A stretch of 64,000 nt of DNA from Paragyromitra xinjiangensis (lineage: Eukaryota > Ascomycota > Pezizomycetes > Pezizales > Discinaceae): assembly GCA_038503065.1 (NCBI GenBank), contig JBCAMK010000001.1, positions 1,674,001 to 1,738,000 on the forward strand. Reading direction: 5' to 3'. Numbering within the stretch: position 1 is the stretch's first letter; each line of letters begins with the position of its first letter. Both the position numbers and the translations under genes were made by a program. Under the pieces are notes generated by a model. The model was not told the DNA's origin. It saw only the letters and a list, made by a program, of their open reading frames with translations, and searched no databases. This document shows positions 21,276 to 34,090 of the stretch, one piece after another.

Positions 21276-24200
21276 AGGTATAGGCACTATCTTGCTGCTT
21301 GCTATAGAACACTCACAAGCTTGGGAATCCAAATTTCTTCGGGGCAGTCGTAGGTACGCATGGGTCGATGGGTATCGGGACTCAGCAGCATCACGAGAAG
21401 GGAAATGGCCACAGAACTGTAGCTGCATCGAGCAGTCATGGTAACAAGGTATAATCAAATCTAGCCTAGCTATGAGTATACAATGCATCAACGCTACTTC
21501 TCTTGTATACAGGCCCAAGTTTTCAGTGTTTGGATAGATTGTTCCGGTAGTATCGGTTATAGTCCTCGAGGCTTATGCAATCCTCACACCCGAAGCGTAA
21601 GTCAATCATGCGTGACACAATACTGCTATTCACGGTGTATTCTGCCAGCTTTTCATAATATTCCAATAGGATATATCAAGGAGAAGCACTCTAGCACAAA
21701 ACAGTGAAGTCGATGGTTCCTTTTCTCTTCCGGTCACCCAGAACTACGTATACATGAACGGCGAAGGTTGTTGAGACTATCACCCACAGGAGCTTAGTCA
21801 CTATATATACTTCCAAACACGATGCATGATTTCCTTTAGCTCCAGAGTTGAACTGAAAGTTAAAAGCTAAAATTTGCCTCATGTGCCGTGTCCACTAGCT
21901 GAAAGAGTCAAGCCGCGATATCTTAAGTTTAGCCAATTAAACCTCAATGATATGATATTTGCCATCTATGATCACACCACCGCATCGATGTGCACACGAA
22001 GAGTCCATTTGCGTTCCAAATGGATACTGTCCTATTACAAAAACCATGAATAATTCACTCGAGCTAATTGAAGGGTATCCCCACCAAAACCGCCCTATGT
22101 CCATCTCTTTTTAGTATGTCGCAAAGTCTTGCAATAACGAGCCCTATCGGGGTTGCGCATGCCGTTCCCTATCATTTGTTTTTAAGTCGGCAAATGATAT
22201 ACAGTAGACTCTTAATATCAGCATACTCTATAAACATAATCATGCCGTAGGTATACGATTTAGCGGTCTCGTTTTCACTTGCACACCTCGACCTAAGCAT
22301 ACATTTTTTGACCCCGAGCGTATCATGCCTATATCGAGAGTCCACTGTATTAGGTCAGAGGAGAATTCCCGATGGGTTTTAACGAAAAAACCATATTAAT
22401 ATTATGGTGGGCAATTCCTGTAAGTTAAGTTGATGTTACAATCATTCTTTTACTCGAGATCAGCGCTTTCATCACACCCAATAACATGTTTTGCAAAAAT
22501 TTCGACAACAGGTTCCTACCCAACAACGTTCTCACGATAGACATGTATGCGACTTACTATATGAATCTCTGGAAAAATAGTTGTCTATTTATGCTTTTTA
22601 CCGTGAGTAATTCCTTTTCGGGCATGCATAAGCAGGACCTTTTTGCCAAGATGCATATGCATGTGTTTCCTTTTCTGATGATCAACTTCCTTTTACCTCG
22701 CTTTCTCACTCTATCTCCGACCACGGTTAGGTCATTTCTGCTTCTGTTCAATGATATTTGTACCCTCACAGGGCCGATAGCCTAAGACCAGGGGCCCTTC
22801 AAGTCTCAAATGTATGTGCTGATACATGTTAGAGGTTCATGCTGGGGGAAGCACTTACCTTATGGTAAAGGCCCCGGCCCCGCCCTTCCCACTCATCCTA
22901 GAAAAATCATGAGTAAGAAATCTCAAATCCTTTCAGACATAGCTATGAAATTGTTGGCCCAATAACAGCGCGACCCCTTCTAACCTGATTGCCATTCCAT
23001 TACTATGACCATAGCGTCGGGATCAGCTATTCTACTATCCACGCATATATTGAAAGTGTTTCTGGGGCTGACTATCACTTTGTTTCAGCTGCGAGGTAAA
23101 ACCCTTGTCAGGCGAGTCCTAAATGGTATAAACCCTCTGACGGAGATGTGACTTGAAAAAATGAGTGTGGGGGTTAAATTTTGATAGTAGCCCGACTAGC
23201 CTATAGAAACACCAAGCCATAAGCAATAAGCCAGTCACATCACCACGTTACAAATTAGAGACTTACAGAAAGTACTAGTATGATGTATTGAAGGGTGAGA
23301 CGAGATTAAGATGGATAGCATTCGTTCAAGGTAATTATATATAATATTGAGACTTATGTACTACGGGAGTTAAAGCACTGCGCATATATCCATGTCAACC
23401 GGGCCTGGTAATGAGGTCGAGAACCGTTAAGTAATACAGAAATCAGCTTATCGGAACACGAATCGAGATGCATAGATTAGTATCCATTTTTCAAAGCCGT
23501 ACCTACTAGGAAAATCTCTTGCCAATTCACCGACGGTGAAAGCTGTACACCGGTTGGGATTTAGCAATACCTCCCCCACATGAGGCCATCAAAATGGATA
23601 GTATTCCATTCTGTGGGGGTTAGCGATTTTTCAAGAACAATCATGCAGGGTATTCAAAACGGCACGAGACTTCTCCCCTGTCTGATCGCGATTCACTCCC
23701 ATGTCTCAACTGTGGAACCGTAACTTATTGGTACATTCTGTGACAACCGGAGGCTTTTATCCTGAATGTCCCGTGTCACGCCTAATTTTGCGATTTGCAA
23801 ACACAAAAACAAAAACCTCAATTCTAATTCCAGTCCATATCTCAAGACTTATACCATCATCAATATCGCTTAAATTCTGTGTCTACAAGGTAAACAAGAT
23901 CGAAAGAAGGAAAGAAAAGAACCAAAATTAGGATTAGTTATCTAGCCTTCTAATCAGACACCTTCACATAATTGGTGATGATCCCAAACAATAGAAACGG
24001 TATGCTTACCTTCTCACTAAGAATAGGGGCGCATTCAGAGATGTTCCCCGAGAAGTCCAGATTATTCGAATGTGTGCCAAAGATGACCGAGTGATGAGAA
24101 GTGATTTGGGTGTCGGATCGAAACCCAGCTGCAGCCAGATCGGAAATGAGTTGGCATTAGCTGAGATAATACTAATTCACGAAATTAACCTTCTCAACAA

Positions 24201-24664
24201 TCGAGGATCGTTTATATCCCCACTTGATTACGCCAAAATTGCGGACTAATCCCACCAAAGAAATGAAACGCAGGTCGAATAATGCTAATACCTAAGAGAT
24301 GTTTCGTTGGGTGACGTTAGCAGTGCAAATTACAATAGCATCGTTTGCATTCCTCGGTTCTTGGTATGACTTCTGCAGCTATATATGTGAGGCCCTCGTA
24401 AAGTGGCCCACCCACGATAAGTCCGCGATAACCTCCCCCTAGAACTGTACTAGCCCTCATAGCTTCTCACTCGGTTGCCACCAATTCTGAGACACAATTC
24501 TGAGACAAAATGCCGTAGATGAATGGTGTCAGGACCCTCTAGATCTGTGATTGTGGCTGAGACAAGATGTTTCTGCGTTAGCTTAGTTGACCACCAACAA
24601 GTACGATAAACAACTCTTCAGGCCCAAGACAATCCATACCAATGTATTAAGGGGTGCTCTGGAG
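21276..24664. other. Gene-empty stretch
   Basis: I see only short, compositionally random open frames, no RNA gene and no long repeat. A local inverted pair (CTCCCCCACA near 23,570 and TGTGGGGGTT near 23,615) could fold but has no further support. Confidence 0.4.
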
Positions 24665-24666
24665 TA

Positions 24667-24922
24667 CAATCACTCCCAGCCACTCGACGAAACTGGCCAT
24701 TTGACGAACAGAGGTCGTCGCTTAGGAGAATTTTACAACTCTCTCGAATTTTTGCAAAAATTCTAACTACATGATGGCCCAAAATATTGTACAAATGAGA
24801 TTTGTTGCTGACTGGGCCGGCCCCGCTGTTTCCCGACTTAAAGACTAAGGGCTCATGGTTTTTCGCTTTTCGCAGCGAGTTTCGTCAAATGCCCAGTTTC
24901 GTCGAGTGGCCAGGAGTGACTG
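24667..24922. mobile_element. 256-bp MITE with about 43-bp terminal inverted repeats
   Basis: The left arm, from CAATCACTCCCAGCCACTCG through GACGAAACTGGCCATTTGAC (24,667-24,709), is matched in inverted orientation by 24,880-24,922 (CAGTCACTCCTGGCCACTCG on the minus strand) with only a few mismatches. TA flanks both ends (24,665-24,666 and 24,923-24,924). The CARTCA start and TA duplication fit Tc1/mariner. The arms are more diverged than those at 18,874-19,100 and unrelated in sequence, so this is a different, older family. Confidence 0.75.
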
Positions 24923-24924
24923 TA

Positions 24925-27900
24925 AGTAGCTTTAAATATCTTACGCCGTGTCTTAACATGGCAAAACTCAGACTTCAATGCGTAGCTGTACATACGGACT
25001 AGTGTTCCTTAAACGGGTAAAGGCACGCCATAGTGGCAATAGATGGTAAAGTAGCCCGGCACTATGAAGCCACACTGATGCCTCTTGAGCTGGGGATGAA
25101 TGTAGCTGAAAACGCAATCACTCACCGAAAATAGTTTGCGAGTACACCATCGCATGTTGTTCTCCACCCTTGAATGTTAGTCTTTCCTCCAATAGCAAAG
25201 CCTCGGATCTGGGCACCCGCACGTCCATGACGAAAGTATCAGAAAATATTCACATTTGATTCGGGAGAGGGCAAAAAAGGGCGCCATGCAAATCGTGATA
25301 CGTAATTGATAACCGGTTATGTAGGTGGTCGGAGCATTCGACAGTTTCTGAGGCTCGTAAAATTCTGATAGGTAGCGCCGAATCCGATAAATATTTGGCT
25401 GCCAAGTCCTGCCCCCAAGTATGCGCCAAGTCCCAGGAAGCGATTCCCTATCTCAACCCACTTGCACGGTGCATGGGGAACGTAGAACGTAAAAGCGGCG
25501 AAGCGCAAAGCCACATGTAAGCATCTAACTATTTTCCCATGTGCGACTAGATAAGTAAGTACCTATCATAGCTGCAACAATGCAGCTGGCTAATGATCAA
25601 GTTCTAACCGCTCCGCCGCAACAGCTCGTATCCAATGCTTCCCGAGACCGAGATATCCGGCGATGGTGCAACATATGAGTCATCAAATTTTACAAGTCTG
25701 CTATGAATAAAATCACGGTACGTACTTGAATTCACCAGCAGTTGTCTATCGTGCTAGAGTTTGCTTGTTCCCGATACCTTTTGTAAGAGCAAGAGGATTT
25801 TTTTCAAACCAACCTATACGCCAGCTGACGGTTTGCTTTCGCCAGCGTGTAACTAGTTAATATTTCACTTTCGCAGAATGCGGTATCGCAATGGATCAGT
25901 TCCACGCAGCAACATTTGAATCTAAGCGCGGCTACTACACGCCGCTTTTCCGGGGCTCAGCTCCTGCCAAACAGAATGTTATTCATGGAAATATTGTAAG
26001 TTGTTGACCTTTCGGGATACGCTGTGCCGGACCCATGCCCTATCATGTGTATGGGTATGAACGAATGTATCCACCGGTAGTATATCACTGATCCGATATA
26101 TCATCGTCACTCGTACCAGGGTGGGAGGTTTTGGTTGCGTGAAACCGGGTGTCCGTGATGGGTCCCCTGCAAGTTGGATGCCGAACTAAGCTTACACAAT
26201 CCATTATTACCGAATTTAATAAGCCTCACGTTCTACATGTCACAGCCCTGTATGGGTTTGGGTATATGAGGCGAAAAACCGAAACTCGAGCATTTTCGGG
26301 CAGGAAATGTGGTCAATCACGACTCCGAGAGAAACGCACGCAAGGTGACCACGATAGGGGAGGGAAGGCTCTCGTAAGAGTTATACTCAAGGGCAAATCC
26401 ACAAAATAAGTCCGAGGGCTACACCTGACCATCAACGGCTAGGCAGTGGCCTCCACACCAGGTTGGTGGGTCGAACTAAACGGCCAGTCGGCACCAAAGC
26501 CAAAGATGTGGCCACATTAGCCCGCTTCTTTTTCGCCCCAGGTCATTTGCTTGCTAGGCGGTACCCTTCGGTTAGCTGACTGAAAAGCTCGGGTTTTATC
26601 ACAGTCAGATAAATACATGTAATCTATAGAAAAGGGATATACGTATACATGTAGGCAGTAGCCAGTCTTGCTTGGTTGACAGTGGTTGCCTTCTCGACAA
26701 TTGCCTAAACCCGAGTAACAATATCATTTGTCAATCCAGATGCATGGCTTACTCCAAGTGCCCCCCCAAAGATAGGACCAGATGTCGGTAAAAGTATACA
26801 TATTACAGTTAGATTAGGGTAATCAACAGGAAATATATAAAGTTTGTATAATTCTGTCCAGAATAATCAACATTAGATACTAGTATCGCTAAACCAATAT
26901 ATTAAGTGCATAGACAAACTAAGTACTTCGCATGTTGTTAGGGCATGGCCTGGTACGTACTGCTATGCAAAGCGCGGTTGAAACATACATGTATATATAC
27001 CTACTTTATAAGTGTAAACCGTATGCATGCATAGATACGGGCAGTGTTTGTTGCGTGCAATTTTACGATTCATCTTCACCGTCGCTAAAAATACCAAATA
27101 ACAGACACGGGATCGAGATGACCCTTGAATATAAACCCTCATAAATTTCATGCAGTTTTACATAACAAGCGAGGGAGATCAAACAAATAGATTGAAGAGG
27201 GAAAAAATCTCCGACTCGATCCATCAATTAGGCAAAATTGGGGTTATCAAAACCCATATATTCACAGATAGATAGGCAAACACCTCAGAATTTCTCAGAC
27301 TGGTTTGAAGCACGCACACCAAGAGGAGTGGGTGGGAGGTTACTTTATTGTTCCAAATTTCAGAGACAATTACCCAGTAAAGCCAATATATATCAGGCGT
27401 GCTGTGTATGCTATATAATCTGAGTCCAAACTAACAGATTTTATCCTTTTGTAACTCCGCTTCCACATATCAGTACCTACATCCAACGCCCCCCCCCGTC
27501 GGAATTACGGCGCGAAAACGACGAAGGCCTTATTTTTTGTAAGGAGGGTGTTGCACTGTTGTCTCGGTTGAAATCATCATAATCATTATCAGACGTTATG
27601 TAAATGTAACTAACGCTCTATGTCCCCTCTCTCCGATGCGTTGGATACGGTAGGTTTTGGAATTTTGTCATGTACGTGTTGCGAAGCCTGTTTGTTCGTT
27701 AGCTCGTGGTTATCTGGGACCATGCTATGGCCACGTGCCGCAAAAAAATGGTTCAGAACAATCCACCCATCCAGCCAGAGAGCCGGGGCTACATAAAGAT
27801 CTGGTGGTTGGATCGACTGCTCTAATTAATAAAAGCAGTATGCCTGCTTGATGTGCTTCGATCAATGAAAACCGGCCTCTCCCGAGTCTTATTTCTCTCT

Positions 27901-30900
27901 AGATCTGCAGACTTGAGACTCAGGCAGAGAAAGAAGAGGAGGTTGCGTATACATGTCATATCATGTCTGTATCCGAGCTACTTGGCTAATAACAAAAAGC
28001 GGAGTTCTTTCTCCTCTTTTGTGGCACAGACCTTGGTTGCTGTATTCGCCATGATTCGTGCTATTATATTACTAATATCTAAGCGCGAAACCGGTCACCT
28101 ATGGAGTGATGTGCAATTGAGAACACACATCTGTTCTAGCTCAGTTACAAAGATCTCACGGCACAGTGCGGTGTTCTCCAGACCGAGATGGAAATTGCCG
28201 CTGGTCGATTTAATGGCAGGATTAACAATACCGAAGTTTGAAATTGAAATTTGTTCACCCATGGAAATGGGTTGTTCTTGTGGGGGGGGCCTCGCCATAT
28301 TATGCTTTATACTAGAGATAGGGGGGTGCTTGCGACAGACTATTGGTCTAGGCCGGAAGTTGGAACCTTTGCGCCGTGAGGATGCTTGGGCTAAACATGA
28401 CTTTCCTTCGGGGATAGAGGGTCTATATAACGTTTGTGCTATCTATATGTGTTTGTGGCCTTGATTATAAAATCGGGGGACATATGAGTGGCAGTCGTGG
28501 ATGAAATGGTCATAATAAAAATCAGCGAGCCACAATCCCAAGCATCAGGAAATAGTGACAGAAACTAGACAAGCGATGCCCGTATCGTATCATCATACCC
28601 TGGGCATCCAGTAGTGTATTACAGTACCGCCCATATTGCCGGTAATATTACATGGCTCCTATCGCGGTACAACTTGGCGGCAGTGCTGCGGTGTGTATCT
28701 CGGTTCTGGATTCTGTAGTACCAAGAAATGGGCAAAGTCATGGGGGCTCAATAAATACCAATTAACCGATCGAGCCAGCAGCCAACACCAGCCATTCTGT
28801 CAAAGACAAGCAAGTGAGACAACTACTTTTACCGACGATCCCTTCCGGAAGCGCTTACGGACATCGCCGATCATTTGCCTGTTTTTCCGCCTTCAATAAT
28901 GGTAACCTCAACTCGGGCTAGCGTCTACCATGGTGATGTGGGTTAGTTGGGTTTACGAGTCTGATCCTGGTTCTAACGCCGGTAATCTCCCGAAAAAGTA
29001 TCTTTCGGGCTCGTCCTTTCCGGAGTATTAGTAGCAGGATGGAATGCCCATACGTGAATAACAAAACAAGCCGCCATGAAGCAAGGAGGAGATGCTGGTG
29101 ATGATGCTGCGGGTTGGGGAACATGCAGTACTATAAAACAGGGTTAGTGTTTCTCTAGCTTGTGTAATGGAGACAAGTAATTATTATATCTGACGTGACT
29201 CCGCTTTATTACCCACCTGTCAATGGGTGAATAAATGGCGTAATCTGTTGGGTCACCACGGAGGGGTTGCCTGGGTCGAGAGGACAAACGAAAGCAGTTG
29301 CCAGAACCCGATATAATAACCGGGGGCGCGGCACTGTTGTTGGGATTAGCTGGATTTCCCGAAACAAAGCAAAAGCCAAGCCCCGCGATACAAGATGATA
29401 CAAGACCAATTAAGCATGTAACATACATACATACGTTACCCTCGTGAACCACACCCCAAACGATTAGGTGCTATAAGATACGCCTCATCGAATCGATGCC
29501 GATTTTCGCTGTCAGTATAAATCTCTCAACCTCTCTCTCGACACTATGGCCAGACATATTTTAGCCTTTATTAGCGCCAGTTTTAATTATAATGGCTTGA
29601 TACACCGTTAATAGCTAAGCCGTAAATAGCTGCATTTTCCCATAAAATCCGCCAAGTAAGATTTGAGAGAGGCCCTTCCATGGAAGCATGATATTAAGAG
29701 ACGATTTACGCCCTGTCAACTTCTGTAGCTGCTATCTGTTACCTACACACGAATATAATTGGACCTTAGTTGCAGGGTTTTCTTTTCCTCGTTACTACCT
29801 AGATATCGGAACCTTCTCGATCCCGTCCGCAAGAACATGCTTTGCTTGGTTGCCTAGCATTTGTCTAATACTGCTTGCGGCTGCAGCACTTACCAATCAA
29901 CCGTACCACACGTCAAGAGCAAGTGCAAACAAAGAGGAGCTCTGGCTCTATATACTGTACAGTCAGATGGTATCGACTTGGACTATGAGCGGGGAAATGA
30001 CATATTTTTGGTAAGAGAAACAAAAGATAAAGGGAAGTGTTTCGATCACTGTAGTCGACCGGGAGATGGGTTCCGATGCATAGCGTATTTGGTTATTAAA
30101 CACAGCACTTGTTCACTGGCTCGTTGTGGGCAGAGGCCGCGATTGATATGTAAAAAAAAAGGGACATAACATGGATTGAGAATGTTATTGATAAGCTTGC
30201 GATTGTCTAGCTGGGGGAATTTTTTTCCTGTTTTTCCATTTTTCTGATTTGCTCAATTGCTCAGTCATAAAAAGCAAGGCTGCCCGCCCCCCACCCAATC
30301 GGTCACACGCTGTTCGTGATTTGTTCGCTTTCCTATTTATTTATTTTTTTACTTTTCTCCTCTTTCCGCCTGTCTCTGGACCATTTCGTAAATTCTACTG
30401 TCAAAGCTCAAAGGTATCCGGACAGTGGATACGGTATCTGTCTAGCAGTGCGCCATCGGTTCAAGGCGCCCGGAAGCGTAGCGCGACTCACTCAGTCACT
30501 AGGGAAGATGATCAGTACAGGAACACGGACTCGAATCGAAAGACCACACTTGGAAACTTGATTTGAGCCTGGGACCTTTTTCCCGGCCGTTTAATTGGGT
30601 GATTAAGATCCTTGGCTAGGGGAGACTTGTTCCGGTGGTCAACTAGCTTTTGTGTTCTGTGATAACCACATTACTTAGCGTCTAGGGTGGTATAAAAAGG
30701 TGTAAGTAAAATTCCGCCACTTTCTGTTGACCAACCCGGGAATACGGCTCTGATCGGTTGTACGAGGTTTCAAGTACAGCAGGGATTACTACAAATTTTT
30801 TGTTGCGGGTCTGGTCTCGTTCTCTCTCTCATCTTTTTGGGGAGGGGAAAGTAATATTTATCTATTGGAGATCTAAGTTTCTTTTCTTTATCCTTATCCC

Positions 30901-31986
30901 TCGTCTGTTGTGCCCTCATCCTTTCGTTCTTGGGTTGTCTGCCGGCATCGGTTCTAGCATTTGTGATTTCCCCTCACGATTTTGCGAGTGCACTTGGAGT
31001 AGCCTCTCCGTCCTCGGGCTGCTTGTGTTCCTTGTGGTAAGTCATAATTGCTATCGTGTCATCGTCATCTGCAGCAGCAGCAGCATAGGTTTTTATCATC
31101 GTCGCAATCATGGTTGTAATCATCTCTGGGGGTGTCCCTTCACTCCTGCCGAGAAAGCAAACATTCATTGCTCCCTTCCCTTCCCTTCCCTTCCGTTCCC
31201 TCCTGTGAGCCCTTACTTGCCTAGCTGCCTGTCTGGTTGCTATTGCTGTTGCTGTTGCACATACTTGGCCCCTTTCTCCCTCGTCCTGTCCCTTCGCTTG
31301 AATGAGTGAGAGGGAACGAGAGACAGATCTTCTTTGGATCGCCTTCTCGATCTCTCGTTTTCTTGCAACACAACGGCCACTTGTGTACCCTCCCACACCC
31401 CTGTCTGTCACTTTACTCGAATTCCAATTATATCTCGCATTCCTGCTAGATTAATCATATACTAATCTCCGGTGGTTATGTGGTGGCTCATGTTAGTTGC
31501 TACTTAGTAACCTCCCTGCCTCGTCCAGCTGCAATTGTCCGCTCGATCGAGACAGTCCTGCTGCTTTTACCTGGTAAGTACCTGTCACCGCTTTTTTATG
31601 CTAAGACGGGCAAGGTGAGAGGCAAAAGTCAAGACAGAGTCTAAAACTAACTAACTGGCTGCCAGACAGCAAACTTCAACTCTTCATTACTCCTTCAGCC
31701 GCCCTTCCCCTTCCCCTCCCACCCTTCTTCTCTTTTATCTCCATCTCTCCTACTGCATCTACTTATTCTTTCCCTAATACCTCGGTTCACCGATTTTTGT
31801 TTCGAGTAGCATCCATAGATTTGCTGCTGTCTACATACGGCTACATCTACAGCTCTCCCAAGTCCCCCCCCCCCAGTCGTCATCATTCCGTCCTCAATCC
31901 CCCCTCACCCCCCTTCGCCGGGCTTGTCTGCCACCCCGCCACCTCGACTTCCTCCTCCTGCCGATTGGCCCACAGCAACCACGACC
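24925..31986. other. Gene-empty stretch up to the 5' region of the coiled-coil gene
   Basis: About 7 kb without a supportable gene. The longest open frame (27,853-28,464 plus strand, 203 codons) has no domain, no homologous pattern I recognise and unremarkable composition. Three TACATGTA palindromes (26,614, 26,646, 26,986) and a C9 tract (27,489) are present. From about 30,750 the plus strand becomes pyrimidine-rich (TTCCCTTCCC repeats near 31,190, CTCCC near 31,690-31,780 and a C11 tract at 31,864), as is common in promoters and 5' leaders of fungal genes; I assign this to the gene starting at 31,987. Confidence 0.4.
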
Positions 31987-34090
31987 ATGTCCAACGACCG
32001 TGATACTCGTGAGGTTTTCCTTGGGCCAACCACCCAGGAAACCGATGAGTTCTACGCATATCAGCGCGACAATCCAGGCAAAGATAAGTCCGAGTATCTT
32101 GCATGGTTCGAAGAAAAATTCGGTAAAGAAATCGAACTACGACGACGTCGCTCAGATCAACCGTCTGATCTTGAGTATATGGTCATTAAGAAGCGTTCCA
32201 AGTACCGTGAGAGGATCGGGTTGGAGAGTGAAAAATTGTTGGCCTACTATGAGGCCAACCCGAAAAAAACTTACCGTGAGCTCGCCGCTTGGTTTCAAAA
32301 ACAATTCGGGAAGGAAATTGACATCACTGCAATTTCTCGTATGTGTGCGAGTAATGATCACAATCCCCCGGGTTCCCGTGGCTTTTACCCTTTTTCTTAG
32401 GCTGGAATGCTAACTTTTTTTGCTACCTTTAGGCGCGTTGAAGAGAAATCGTCTTTCAACGGAGGGCGGTGGCGACAGTCCACCAGACTCAACAGGGCCT
32501 CCGCCGGCGAAAAGAGGTCGTCGCTCATATGGCTCCGCAAACACGAATGCATCATCTGCCGGCGGGCCGCCACAATCGTCAATGCCTACGTTTTCCGTTG
32601 ACATATCCAATAGACCGCATCCGGAGAGCGAGGAGCACACCCCAAGATCTCGCCCTGAGACACCTCAGATCCCCGCCGATATTGCTCCATATCCTGAAAG
32701 GAATGCCCAAGAAGGGCTCAAGATTGAGTCAAAACCGCAAAACATCCAACCGGCGGCTTATCCCACTAGGATACGTTCGGCAATTCCGCCCGAATCTCCT
32801 TCTCCACTTCCAACAGAACAGGCCGCTCCACATCCACTCACACCCATGTGGAATCCCGTCAACCCATCCCCGTCCAATTTCGCTGCCAAGGGTGGGAAGA
32901 TCGCGGCAAAGTCCGAGCGTCCGAGCACTGTTCCACCAAGTTCGCACAAGGAGTCCCAGCCACAAATCTCACCAGCCAGACCTAATCCGCCTCCAAGGAT
33001 CCTCCGTAGCAATAGTTTGACGAAGGGTTCGGCCCCGCCAGTCCCCGTGCTCAATGGCAACGCGCCCCCTCCCTTGGAATCCCCCGAGTTTCGAATGCCT
33101 GTTCAACGCCACCCAGCGGAAGATGAAATGAATCTGGAAGCTCTTAGGACACGCCATCAAGAGGTCTTATTGAAAAAGTCACAGCTTCACGAGGAAGCTA
33201 GTCTTCTAGAGACGGAGATTGCCAATAGTGAAAGGATGATGTTGACGAGACAGCATGAGATGGATGTCCGAAGATTCCGGGATGTTGAGGCTGGTTACCG
33301 GTCTGAACTCATGAAGGCACAAAATGAGTATGATCAACTTCAACAATGGAGTGGTGAAATTTCTCGCGGGAACCTTCAACTCCAGACTATGAAAACGCAG
33401 CTTGAGGATGAAAATCGCAGGCTTAAAGATGACAAGAATGCCATGGCCATTGAGCTTAAGAAAATGGAAGCAAAATTGACTGAAATGATGGGTCAGTCCA
33501 AAGAATCTCAGGATGGTCAGTCCGCTACACCTAAGACTGGTCAAGAATTGGTTATCGCGCCAAATAATGGAGAGCCTTCTTTGGAGAAAATGGAGATCAG
33601 TTCGTGGCTTACGACAAAATTTACCAAAGACGCTGAAAAGGAGGAAAAGTTGAAGCGTCTGGTAGAGGATCTCAATAAAGCTGGATGGAAGGATCTGGAA
33701 GGTAAAGTTCATGAACTGGTAGGCTTTGTGAATGATATGGGTGCGGAGAGGCAGAGACAACAGGCGCAATGGGCTTCGAAGTTGTTTGTCAATGGTGAAA
33801 TCCCTTCCATGAAATCTGATAGTGGTAAGATACCATTTTCGTAGCATTATTTGCTCTAAACACCAAAGTCGGAATACTGATGTTTCCTAGAGAAAGAAAT
33901 CACTCCACCGCCTTCCACCCACGGTATCGCTGACGAGGCATCGCCAGCCCAAACCCCATTGGCAGAACAGGAGGCTGGGCCAACCCCGAAGGCTGAACTA
34001 CAACAACCTAGTTCTCCAGGATCGAAAATCACTTCTGAAGCTGCAAAGACGGAAGCTAATCCAAGTATCGATACTGAGATGAAGGATTAA
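31987..34090 (+). CDS. Coiled-coil protein with duplicated HTH-like N-terminal module
   Basis: Three exons fit in phase: 31,987-32,338, 32,433-33,824 and 33,891-34,090, giving 647 residues. The introns are 94 and 66 bp, with a TGCTAAC branch site in the first. Residues 20-48 (FYAYQRDNPG ... WFEEKFGKEIE) and 83-112 (LLAYYEANPK ... WFQKQFGKEID) are two copies of one module. The pattern of aromatic residues, WFxxxFG and a following ISRALK resembles the CENP-B/psq-type helix-turn-helix, so DNA binding is possible but inferred. A basic cluster (PPPAKRGRRSYG) could be a nuclear signal. A long Pro/Ser-rich disordered part follows, then a coiled coil from about residue 345 to 480 and an acidic tail. 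I do not recognise an orthologue of known function. The start is the first ATG, after a pyrimidine-rich leader. Confidence 0.75.

Noticed and set aside
27853..28464. Plus-strand 203-codon ORF as a gene
   Set aside because: Codon and residue composition look random, no domain, no splice partners and no homologous pattern.
30400..30560. tRNA-like stretch with GGACTCGAATCG
   Set aside because: The arms do not pair into a cloverleaf and no A box lies upstream.
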